Source: Thermotogaceae bacterium (GTDB taxonomy: Bacteria; Thermotogota; Thermotogae; B21-G9; HyVt-16). From it: DNA of 11,759 bases. Position 1 is the first letter of the stretch. Every line of letters starts with the position of its first letter. Under the pieces are notes generated by a model that saw only the letters and a program-made list of their open reading frames with translations, was not told the DNA's origin and searched no databases. Below are positions 1-4,914 of the stretch, in pieces. Location: NCBI GenBank assembly GCA_011043375.1, contig DQYP01000209.1, forward strand, positions 1 through 11,759. The letters are read 5' to 3'. The position numbers and the translations under genes are program-made.

Positions 1-179
1 CCTGGAAACCCTAGATCTTGCATATAGTCAAATTTTTTAATATCCTCAGGTGTATAAACCCTTTTTACCTCTATTTTGGATAACGTTTCGAACTTCTCTT
101 TTCTCTCTGGATATTTCTTTAGAACAGGCTCTAATTTCTCTTTTTCCCACCTTTCAAGTTCTTTCGATATTTCACCCAT
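1..179 (-). CDS. methylmalonyl-CoA mutase large subunit, N-terminal 59 codons (partial)
   Basis: This is the 5' end of a gene that runs off the left edge. The ATG at 179 is preceded by GAGGAGGA about seven bases upstream, which decides the start. The 59 visible residues read through an acidic/basic helix (RWEKEK), then YPERKEKFETLS, IEVKRVYTPEDI and end in DLGFP. That order (RWE, PERKxxFxTxS, VKRxYTPxD, LGFPG) is characteristic of the start of the large, catalytic chain of adenosylcobalamin-dependent methylmalonyl-CoA mutase, which interconverts succinyl-CoA and (R)-methylmalonyl-CoA in the cytosol. The TIM-barrel active site and any B12-binding domain lie outside the window, so I cannot tell a split from a fused mutase, nor exclude a related acyl-CoA mutase such as isobutyryl-CoA mutase. 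It follows a terminator for the small-gene pair upstream, with a TATAAT in between. Confidence 0.88.
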   Translation of the reverse strand, partial: MGEISKELERWEKEKLEPVLKKYPERKEKFETLSKIEVKRVYTPEDIKKFDYMQDLGFP

Positions 180-220
180 TTTTGACTCCTCCTCAGAAGA
201 ATGAAAATCTCAGCAAGTAT

Positions 221-226
221 ATTATA
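221..226 (-). promoter_or_regulatory. possible -10 element for the mutase gene
   Basis: A perfect TATAAT lies about 40 bases upstream of the mutase ATG, directly after the terminator hairpin of the preceding gene. No -35 hexamer is visible, because the expected position falls in the C-rich arm of the terminator. Transcription of the mutase could instead come from readthrough. Confidence 0.35.
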
Positions 227-232
227 CTCGTA

Positions 233-260
233 AAATAAAAATCGGGGGAGTACCCCCGAG
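233..260 (-). terminator. Rho-independent terminator after the small paralog pair
   Basis: On the minus strand CTCGGGGG, a four-base loop TACT and CCCCCGA(T) form a GC-rich hairpin (core stem 243-248 with 253-258), followed by ATTTTTATTTTA. It sits 27 bases after the stop codon of the 65-residue ORF. Confidence 0.85.
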
Positions 261-286
261 GAAAGGTTTGAATCTATATTCATCGA

Positions 287-484
287 TCACAGAATTCTAA
301 ATGGATCTACACCAGATTTCAACGCCATTCTTATTGCTTTATACCTCATTTTTTCTATCGCGGAATCTATACTTTTTCCTGGCATTTCCACAAATGATAA
401 CTTTTCGTTGTTTAATGCTCTTTTCTTTCTCATTGAAACCATAAAATCTATCAAAAAGATCTTTCTTATTGATTCCAAAGGCAT
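287..484 (-). CDS. small protein of unknown function, 65 aa (downstream paralog)
   Basis: I do not recognise this family. The ATG at 484 has a strong AAGGAGG eight bases upstream, and the start lies 15 bases after the stop of the upstream 66-residue ORF, so the two are probably co-translated. The protein is basic in the middle (RKKRAL) and seems mostly helical, with no signal peptide or membrane segment. Its last 28 residues match the end of the upstream ORF without gaps: both share the pattern S-(V/I)-D-x2-I ... GVD-x-F-(R/K)-I. The N-terminal parts also align (FFQLD against IFLID). A terminator follows directly. Strong RBS, promoter, terminator and paralogy all argue for a real gene. I infer nothing about function. 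Confidence 0.72.
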   Translation of the reverse strand: MPLESIRKIFLIDFMVSMRKKRALNNEKLSFVEMPGKSIDSAIEKMRYKAIRMALKSGVDPFRIL

Positions 485-499
485 TTTTCATTCCTCCTT

Positions 500-700
500 T
501 TACCCTATTTTGAAAACATCAACCCCATTCATCATACTTTCCAAAACCATGTTGTTTTTAGCACTTTGAATGTCTCTATCAACACTTTTTAATGATTTGC
601 AGCATCTTTCGGATAATGTTGTGTGATGTTCCCTCCATCTCAGTGAGAATGATTTTAATGAATCAAGTTGAAAAAAATTCATCGCTAAATTAAAAATCAT
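500..700 (-). CDS. small protein of unknown function, 66 aa (upstream paralog)
   Basis: First gene of a two-gene operon. An in-frame GTG at 709 overlaps the ribosome binding sequence AGGGGGTGA, so I place the start at the ATG at 700, which is correctly spaced from it. The protein has an N-terminal hydrophobic, amphipathic stretch (IFNLAMNFF), a basic/His centre (RWREHH), an adjacent cysteine pair in ERCCKS, and a C-terminus GVDVFKIG that repeats in the downstream ORF. The N-terminal stretch is too short and mixed to be called a membrane segment. A near-consensus promoter lies 47 bases upstream. Family unknown. Divergence between the two copies is large, so this is an old duplication and not a recent repeat. 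Confidence 0.7.
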   Translation of the reverse strand: MIFNLAMNFFQLDSLKSFSLRWREHHTTLSERCCKSLKSVDRDIQSAKNNMVLESMMNGVDVFKIG

Positions 701-746
701 GAATTTCACCCCCTAAAAATTGAAATCAATCCCTTGCTCGTTGAAT

Positions 747-775
747 ATAATAAACCAAAAAATAAAAAATGTCAA
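747..775 (-). promoter_or_regulatory. sigma-70 type promoter for the small paralog operon
   Basis: TTGACA (775-770), a 17-base spacer and TATTAT (752-747) give a perfect -35 and five of six matches at -10. The expected start near 740 leaves a leader of about 40 bases before the ATG at 700. Confidence 0.82.
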
Positions 776-840
776 GTATAAAATTAATAAAATTGAATAT
801 GATTTTGAAAAAATAGAATATTCTTTATAGAAATATTGAA

Positions 841-876
841 AAAAATAAAAAGCCGTGGATATTATCCACGGCTTTT
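841..876 (-). terminator. strong terminator hairpin after the 30-codon ORF
   Basis: A 13-base-pair perfect stem (848-860 with 864-876; core GCCGTGGAT/ATCCACGGC) closes on three bases and is followed on the minus strand by TTTTTATTTTT. It ends whatever transcript carries the 30-codon ORF. The TTTTA on the other side is weaker, so minus-strand use is favoured. Confidence 0.85.
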
Positions 877-900
877 ATAAATGATCCACCTGCTTATAAT

Positions 901-993
901 TCAAGGTCCATTGTGTACATTCACTTTATGCCGTGGACGGAGCAATGGTAATCTTTTATCAGCTTGTTTTGTTATCGTTAATTTAGAATTCAC
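901..993 (-). CDS. possible 30-residue basic peptide in a structured transcript
   Basis: A GTG at 993 follows AAGGAGG with an eight-base spacer, an ideal ribosome binding site, and opens 30 codons ending in TGA. The peptide is Lys/Arg-rich (about seven basic residues, one acidic) with a Pro/Arg-rich centre, LPLLRPRHK. A terminator begins 25 bases after the stop codon. I see no similarity to a known peptide. The start codon lies in a 10-base inverted repeat whose partner sits in codons 18-21, and part of that partner also matches the terminator arm. The locus may therefore be a regulatory RNA with an incidental ORF, a leader peptide, or a real small protein. No convincing promoter is visible upstream. 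Confidence 0.45.
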   Translation of the reverse strand: MNSKLTITKQADKRLPLLRPRHKVNVHNGP

Positions 994-1002
994 TCCGTCC
1001 AC
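933..1002 (-). repeat. inverted repeat spanning the GTG start of the 30-codon ORF
   Basis: GTGGACGGAG at 1002-993 and CTCCGTCCAC at 942-933 are perfectly complementary over 10 bases, with two further G-U pairs possible inside. The left arm covers the last G of the Shine-Dalgarno, the spacer and the first base of the start codon. The right arm continues into GGC, making it complementary over eight bases (TCCACGGC) to the 5' arm of the terminator (GCCGTGGA, 852-859). Confidence 0.75.
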
Positions 1003-1020
1003 CTCCTTGGTATTAGTGCC

Positions 1021-1275
1021 AAACAAAAAAACTTTCAGTGTTTAAATATATTAACATAAATCATAATCCTTTATATTTAAATTGAGTGAAATTTATGTTG
1101 AAGTTCAGTAAACCAACAAATATTCGTATAAATTCAAGTTATGCGCTTTAATTTTGTTAAAAACATAAAAGGATAATAAGAAAAAGCACAGGGATCAGTT
1201 TAAATCATCTTTGTAGCAGGCCAAAGGTAATAGTTTAATTGGGTTTCTCGAGAAAATTTCTTTTACTTAAATCTG
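1021..1275. other. AT-rich intergenic stretch with no recognised feature
   Basis: About 255 bases between the 30-codon ORF's ribosome binding site and the tRNA-Ala terminator. I see no ORF with a ribosome binding site, no clear promoter pair and no repeat other than the 12-base palindrome TTTCTCGAGAAA at 1244-1255. A promoter for the small RNA/peptide should lie here, but only weak matches are present (for example TTCAAC-17-TAAATA on the minus strand). Confidence 0.5.
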
Positions 1276-1304
1276 AAAAATCCCGCCTTAAAATAGGCGG
1301 GATT
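1276..1304 (-). terminator. terminator after tRNA-Ala
   Basis: Nine-base-pair stem AATCCCGCC/GGCGGGATT (1304-1296 with 1287-1279), an eight-base loop, and a short TTTTT run on the minus strand, nine bases past the CCA end of the tRNA. The T tract is short, but position and stem strength make it convincing. Confidence 0.75.
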
Positions 1305-1312
1305 ATTAAACT

Positions 1313-1388
1313 TGGTGGAGTCGATGGGATTTGAACCCACGACCTCTACCGTGCGAAGGTAGCGCGCTCCCAGCTGCGCTACGACCCC
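1313..1388 (-). tRNA. tRNA-Ala (anticodon CGC)
   Basis: A 76-base cloverleaf with encoded CCA. The acceptor stem GGGGTCG/CGACTCC contains the G3-U70 wobble pair that marks alanine tRNAs. The D stem is GCGC/GCGC. The anticodon stem CTACC/GGTAG closes the loop TTCGCAC, giving anticodon CGC for codon GCG. The T arm is GTGGG-TTCAAAT-CCCAT. It lies 12 bases after an oxidoreductase gene on the same strand but has its own TATAAT 11 bases upstream. Confidence 0.97.
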
Positions 1389-1399
1389 ACAGCATTCAT

Positions 1400-1428
1400 A
1401 TTATATCATCTTTATTTCCACTTTTCCA
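1400..1428 (-). promoter_or_regulatory. promoter of tRNA-Ala, embedded in the end of the upstream gene
   Basis: TGGAAA (1428-1423), 17 bases and a perfect TATAAT (1405-1400). The TAA stop codon of the oxidoreductase gene (1403-1401) lies inside the -10 hexamer. Expected transcription start about five bases before the first tRNA base. The -35 matches consensus at four of six positions. Confidence 0.6.
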
Positions 1429-2378
1429 CCTTTTTCTAAAGATCTATAAGCGGCTTCAACGACCTCAGTTGCTCTCAATCCATCTTCACCACTTGTGAAT
1501 GGTTTTTTCTTTTCTTTGTAAGAATCTATAAAATCTTTCAGCATCAATTCATCGGCATTATCACTTGTGGAAAAGTTCGATATCTTTTCATCTTTGTTGC
1601 TGTATATGAAACCAGCGGAATTGAAAACATCCACCTCTAAAATCCCTTTTGTACCAACAATTCTCAAAGTCACGTCGCCCCATGTTGGAAATGACACTGG
1701 TCTATTCCAACTGCAATCGAGACTAACCGGAATGTCATCGAGTTCTAACATTAACAGGGCAGTATCTTCAACTTCGATGTCCTCATGAATCTGTTTCGCC
1801 CTAAATGTTGTTACTGCTTTAAATTCTTTCTGCACGAGCCATCTGAGTATGTCTACGACGTGGACAACATGATCCATTATTGCCCCTCCACCGGACAATT
1901 CTTTTTCTAAGAACCATCCCGGAGGCATTTTTCCTCTATTCGTTGCTGCAATCATGTATATTTCACCTATTTCGCCTTCATCGATTCTTTTTTTGATTTC
2001 TTTGATTGTTGGAGTGTATCTAACGGGAAAAGCTGTTCCGAGTATTGTCTTTTTTGCTTCACAAAGCTCTATCATCTTTCTTGCATCTTCAGCACAGGTT
2101 GCAAGCGGTTTTTCACATAGAATTGCTCCAACTTTTCCTGCCAGATTTTCAACATCCTTCAAATGGTTTTTATTCTCCGATGTTATGACCACAACATCAC
2201 ATCTTTCAATCTCAGAAAAAGGTATGAAATCTATTCCAAGGTTTTCTGAAAATACCTTTCCACGTGATTCATCTGGATCATATATTCCAACAAAGTTAAC
2301 ATCTTCGAATTTCTTCAATATGCTTGCATAACTGTATGCATGAACATGGGCCGCGGATAACATTCCCACTTTCAACAT
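1401..2378 (-). CDS. Gfo/Idh/MocA family NAD(P)-dependent oxidoreductase (second of pair)
   Basis: A 325-residue two-domain dehydrogenase. The N-terminal Rossmann strand is followed by GMLSAAHVHAYSYA instead of a GxGxxG loop, a variant seen in some members of this family. CEKPLA carries the conserved lysine (K90), and GGGAIMDHVVHVVD carries D169 and H173, so the Lys-Asp-His catalytic set is complete. The C-terminal alpha/beta domain makes the substrate site and usually the oligomer. Substrates in the family are sugars, inositols, amino sugars and their derivatives; which one applies here cannot be read off. Possible starts are GTG 2387, ATG 2384 (TGATG overlap with the upstream stop) and ATG 2378. 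I choose 2378 because AGGAG lies eight bases before it and the protein then starts like its neighbour (MLKVG against MLRVG). Co-transcribed with the upstream paralog. Confidence 0.93.
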   Translation of the reverse strand: MLKVGMLSAAHVHAYSYASILKKFEDVNFVGIYDPDESRGKVFSENLGIDFIPFSEIERCDVVVITSENKNHLKDVENLAGKVGAILCEKPLATCAEDARKMIELCEAKKTILGTAFPVRYTPTIKEIKKRIDEGEIGEIYMIAATNRGKMPPGWFLEKELSGGGAIMDHVVHVVDILRWLVQKEFKAVTTFRAKQIHEDIEVEDTALLMLELDDIPVSLDCSWNRPVSFPTWGDVTLRIVGTKGILEVDVFNSAGFIYSNKDEKISNFSTSDNADELMLKDFIDSYKEKKKPFTSGEDGLRATEVVEAAYRSLEKGGKVEIKMI

Positions 2379-2383
2379 CTTCA

Positions 2384-3352
2384 TCACTCCTCTACGTTAT
2401 TTATTACTGTTCCGCTTTTGGCAGATTCAATCGCTTTTAAAGCCAATTTAAGGCTTATTATCCCATCTTTCAGTTTTATTGGAACATCTTTACCCTCTTT
2501 TAGAGATTTTATAAAATCTGCCATCATTATTTTATAAGGGTTTATGAGTGTCGGATGCGAGAATTTTATTCCATCTTGGTATGAAATTATGGTGTGATTT
2601 TTCAATGAATCGAAAGAAAGGACTTCTTTGGTTCCAACAACCTCGTAAGAATACTTAAAAGGTGAATCACTTGGATATGACCATCCTCCCTCAATGTGAG
2701 CAACGGTACCATTTTTGAATTTCATCGTTACTATACAGTGATCTGTTTCTATATTTTCGCTAAAGGAATTTGAAACAGCGCTCATACTTTCAACTGGTCC
2801 GAGCATCCATGACCAAAAGTCAATATCATGTATAGCAAGATCGAGTATGACACCACCGCTCATAGAAAATTTTTTAAACCAATCCGCCCAATGTGGTATT
2901 GGGCCAACACGTGCAGATCTTATCATTGAAATCTCTCCAAGATTGCCATTTGAGTATTCTTCCTTCACTTTTAAGAATTCAGGAAAATATCTTACGATAT
3001 GTCCAACCATGAATGGAACAGGCTTACTGGATAACTTCTGTTCGAGCCATTCAGCATCCTCGTAAGTTCTGAAAACAGGTTTTTCAGCGAATATCGCTTT
3101 TCCAAGATCGATCAATTTCTCATAATAATCTTTTCTTTCAGTTGGAGGAATAGCCAAGATGATCACATCACTTTCTTCAAACAGATCATCGGGATTCTCG
3201 AAAACCTTTCCTCCAAATTTTTTAGCGAGTTTTCCGGATTTTTCATGTATTAGATCGTAAAAGCCCACAAGCTTGGTATCTTCAAGTTCAACTATGGAAG
3301 CCGCATGTGTCGTTCCCATGAACCCGGCACCTACTATTCCAACTCTTAACAC
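2384..3352 (-). CDS. Gfo/Idh/MocA family NAD(P)-dependent oxidoreductase (first of pair)
   Basis: A 322-residue oxidoreductase starting with GTG at 3352, eight bases after AAAGGGGG. The classical dinucleotide-binding loop GAGFMG is at residues 8-13. AEKP puts the catalytic lysine at K91, and GGVILDLAIHDID puts the general acid/base pair at D171 and H175, matching the Lys-Asp-His arrangement of inositol dehydrogenases. Length is normal for the family. It likely oxidises or reduces a hydroxyl/keto group of a sugar or cyclitol in the cytosol with NAD(P). The next gene starts within a few bases of its stop, so the two diverged paralogs form an operon and may act in sequence or together on one substrate (inference). 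No transporter, kinase or sugar regulator is nearby to identify that substrate. Confidence 0.95.
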   Translation of the reverse strand: MLRVGIVGAGFMGTTHAASIVELEDTKLVGFYDLIHEKSGKLAKKFGGKVFENPDDLFEESDVIILAIPPTERKDYYEKLIDLGKAIFAEKPVFRTYEDAEWLEQKLSSKPVPFMVGHIVRYFPEFLKVKEEYSNGNLGEISMIRSARVGPIPHWADWFKKFSMSGGVILDLAIHDIDFWSWMLGPVESMSAVSNSFSENIETDHCIVTMKFKNGTVAHIEGGWSYPSDSPFKYSYEVVGTKEVLSFDSLKNHTIISYQDGIKFSHPTLINPYKIMMADFIKSLKEGKDVPIKLKDGIISLKLALKAIESAKSGTVINNVEE

Positions 3353-3366
3353 TGTATGTACCCCCT

Positions 3367-3394
3367 TTGTTTTTGGTCTTATATATTATATAAT
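3367..3394 (+). promoter_or_regulatory. likely aroQ promoter within a symmetrical AT dyad
   Basis: TATAAT at 3389-3394 with a poor -35 (TTGTTT, 3367-3372; 16-base spacer). It overlaps a TATAAT on the opposite strand (3390-3385) inside the perfect 14-base palindrome ATATTATATAATAT (3383-3396). Both divergent genes can therefore use -10 elements in the same place. No good -35 is seen for the minus direction. Confidence 0.5.
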
Positions 3395-3426
3395 ATAACG
3401 CAATTTATCACGAAAGGAGTGAAATA

Positions 3427-3867
3427 ATGAAATTTCTTGTTGTAAACGGTCCAAATTTGAACATGCTTGGAGTTAGGGATAAGAATATCTACGGTTCGAG
3501 GAGTTATCGTGATCTTGTGGATATTTTAAATAAATGGGCGAAGGAAAAGGAAATCGAGCTGATGATTTTTCAAAGCAACCATGAAGGAGAAATGATAGAT
3601 TTTTTACAGAGAGAGCAATTTGATGGACTCGTTATAAATCCAGGAGCACTCACACATTACGGATATTCATTGAGGGATGCTTTAGAAACAATAAGTGTAC
3701 CGAAGATCGAAGTTCATATATCCAATGTTCATAAGAGAGAAGAATTTAGAAGAAAAAGCGTGACTGCTGAAGTTTGCGATGGCCAAATTATAGGTTTAGG
3801 AATACTTGGGTATATACTCGCACTCGAATATTTATATCAAAAACTCACTGAAAAAGCTGGTTTTTAA
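3427..3867 (+). CDS. aroQ: type II 3-dehydroquinate dehydratase
   Basis: A 146-residue enzyme, normal length for the class II dehydroquinases, which form dodecamers. It dehydrates 3-dehydroquinate to 3-dehydroshikimate, the third step of the shikimate pathway. Active-site residues are all visible: N12 in NGPNLNMLG, R17 and the catalytic Y22 of the flexible lid (RDKNIYG), QSNHEG at 49-54, N71 and H77 in INPGALTHY, E95 and the catalytic H97 in IEVHISNVH, and R108. AAGGAGTGA lies five bases before the ATG. The gene is alone: no other aro gene is in the window, so it is not in a shikimate operon here. Its last 23 bases overlap the convergent phospholipase-like gene. Confidence 0.97.
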   Translation: MKFLVVNGPNLNMLGVRDKNIYGSRSYRDLVDILNKWAKEKEIELMIFQSNHEGEMIDFLQREQFDGLVINPGALTHYGYSLRDALETISVPKIEVHISNVHKREEFRRKSVTAEVCDGQIIGLGILGYILALEYLYQKLTEKAGF

Positions 3868-4606
3868 GTTTTTTGGCTTCTGAAACAGCCACCTCCAACA
3901 ATTCAAGAAATGAGGCGTTTTTCTCAACATTGGTAAGAGGATCAATCCATGATTTTTTTGTCAAATTCAATGGATCGGGAAATTCTCTCTCATCGATTGT
4001 GGGATATATCATGAAGGTGTAATCGATTTTGTTGAAGGTAAGCCACTTGATCAAATACACTAATGGAGTCTTTTTCCTATTAGGATCATGGAAAAAGTTT
4101 AAGATCTTGATCATCGAACTATAACTCTTTTTGACGATGTTTCGATCAAATTCCATTTTGAAAGCATCCTTAAAGGATTCAATATAAAGATCTGCCAATT
4201 GTTCCAAGGATTCTCCATCGATTTTCAAATGATTTATGAATTTGTAGTTCCAATCCTTTCTCAATTCCTTCTTTAAAAGTATCGTATCTATTATTAACTC
4301 AAATTTAGTGTGTGTCTTTGGGGTATGTGTGCGATAATTGATGTATGGATGAGCGATTCCATCCAGAGTTATGTGACATGCATAGCCCATTGAATACAAC
4401 CTCTGGATTTCGGTTTTTGAATTTTTTACGAGATAAAATAAAAATTCCTTTGACTGATCTTCATGAAGCATTTTGCCAAATTTTGCATCTTTGTAAAAAA
4501 ACAGATCAGCTCCTTGACATCCGAGCAAAAATACATTTGAGGCTTCATTCAAGGAAAGATCCAAAACTTTGAGTCCGTGGATCGAGTGAGTTATGAAATT
4601 AGGCAT
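3845..4606 (-). CDS. zinc-dependent phospholipase C family protein
   Basis: A 253-residue protein beginning MPNFITH, like the bacterial proteins of the zinc-dependent phospholipase C / S1-P1 nuclease fold (Pfam PF00882). Candidate metal ligands follow the order known from Bacillus cereus phospholipase C: H7, D34 (QGADLFFY), H48, H78-x3-D82-x3-H86 in ACHITLDGIAHPY, and H99-x3-E103 (HTKFE). There is no signal peptide, unlike the secreted phospholipases, so it should be cytosolic; its true substrate (phosphoester, lipid or other) is not shown by sequence. AGAGGAG about ten bases before the ATG supports the start. The C-terminal half is basic and variable and I recognise no further domain. It ends 23 bases inside aroQ on the other strand, and neither gene has an obvious terminator. 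Confidence 0.87.
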   Translation of the reverse strand: MPNFITHSIHGLKVLDLSLNEASNVFLLGCQGADLFFYKDAKFGKMLHEDQSKEFLFYLVKNSKTEIQRLYSMGYACHITLDGIAHPYINYRTHTPKTHTKFELIIDTILLKKELRKDWNYKFINHLKIDGESLEQLADLYIESFKDAFKMEFDRNIVKKSYSSMIKILNFFHDPNRKKTPLVYLIKWLTFNKIDYTFMIYPTIDEREFPDPLNLTKKSWIDPLTNVEKNASFLELLEVAVSEAKKLKNQLFQ

Positions 4607-4638
4607 TTGATGAATACTCCTCTTGGAATTAAAGTTAA

Positions 4639-4667
4639 CTTATAGCTAATGTTTTAAAAAAGTTAAA
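4639..4667 (-). promoter_or_regulatory. possible promoter of the phospholipase-like gene
   Basis: TTTAAC (4667-4662), 17 bases, TATAAG (4644-4639). The -10 is good and the -35 is weak. The start would be about 25 bases before the ATG at 4606. Confidence 0.45.
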
Positions 4668-4670
4668 TAA

Positions 4671-4699
4671 TTGACAAGAAAGTGAAAAAGTGATAAAAT
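4671..4699 (+). promoter_or_regulatory. near-consensus plus-strand promoter facing the CAT tRNA gene
   Basis: TTGACA (4671-4676), a 17-base spacer and TAAAAT (4694-4699). It points right, antisense to the tRNA, toward the 58-codon gene at 4915. The sequence also lies partly in the T tract of the tRNA terminator, whose A-richness on this strand could produce part of the -10 match by chance. Confidence 0.5.
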
Positions 4700-4726
4700 A
4701 AAAAACGTGGGGTGTCGTTCCACCCC
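4693..4726 (-). terminator. terminator after the CAT tRNA
   Basis: On the minus strand GGGGTG and CACCCC pair around a six-base loop (4726-4721 with 4714-4709), followed by ACG and TTTTTTATTTTA. It begins three bases after the tRNA CCA end. Confidence 0.8.
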
Positions 4727-4729
4727 TGA

Positions 4730-4805
4730 TGGTGGGCTCAGGTGGACTTGAACCACCGGCCGCCCGGTTATGAGCCGGGAGCTCTACCAACTGAGCTATG
4801 AGCCC
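4730..4805 (-). tRNA. tRNA with CAT anticodon (elongator Met, or Ile2)
   Basis: A 76-base cloverleaf with encoded CCA. The acceptor stem GGGCTCA/TGAGCCC is a perfect 7 bp, the D stem is GCTC/GAGC, the anticodon stem CCCGG/CCGGG closes loop CTCATAA (anticodon CAT), and the T arm is GGTGG-TTCAAGT-CCACC. It is not the initiator: position 1 pairs with 72 and the anticodon stem lacks the three consecutive G-C pairs of initiator tRNAs. Elongator Met and the lysidine-modified Ile2 tRNA share this anticodon, and I cannot separate them without TilS identity elements. Confidence 0.95.
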
Positions 4806-4817
4806 ACAGCATTATGG

Positions 4818-4846
4818 ATTATATATCAAGATGATTGACTTGTCAA
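4818..4846 (-). promoter_or_regulatory. perfect-consensus promoter of the CAT tRNA
   Basis: TTGACA (4846-4841), exactly 17 bases, TATAAT (4823-4818). The expected start is about five bases before the first tRNA base, giving a very short leader ending in GCTGT. Confidence 0.92.
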
Positions 4847-4914
4847 GAATGGTGTTGATAAATAAATACAGGAAATTTGATGAATTTTTTCGATATAGGC
4901 AAGGAGTGATACAG

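Noticed and set aside
700..709. GTG start at 709 for the first small paralog
   Set aside because: The GTG is part of the AGGGGGTGA ribosome binding sequence; the in-frame ATG at 700 is correctly spaced.
1244..1255. Perfect 12-base palindrome TTTCTCGAGAAA as an operator
   Set aside because: Single copy in an AT-rich intergenic stretch, with no promoter beside it to regulate.
1954..2331. 125-codon plus-strand open frame antisense to the second Gfo/Idh gene
   Set aside because: The minus-strand frame has a complete enzyme signature; the antisense frame is Ser/Phe-rich with no motif.
4798..4914. Upstream extension (39 codons) of the 58-residue plus-strand protein
   Set aside because: Its ATG lies inside the tRNA gene and has no ribosome binding site, whereas the ATG at 4915 has AAGGAGTGA at the right spacing.
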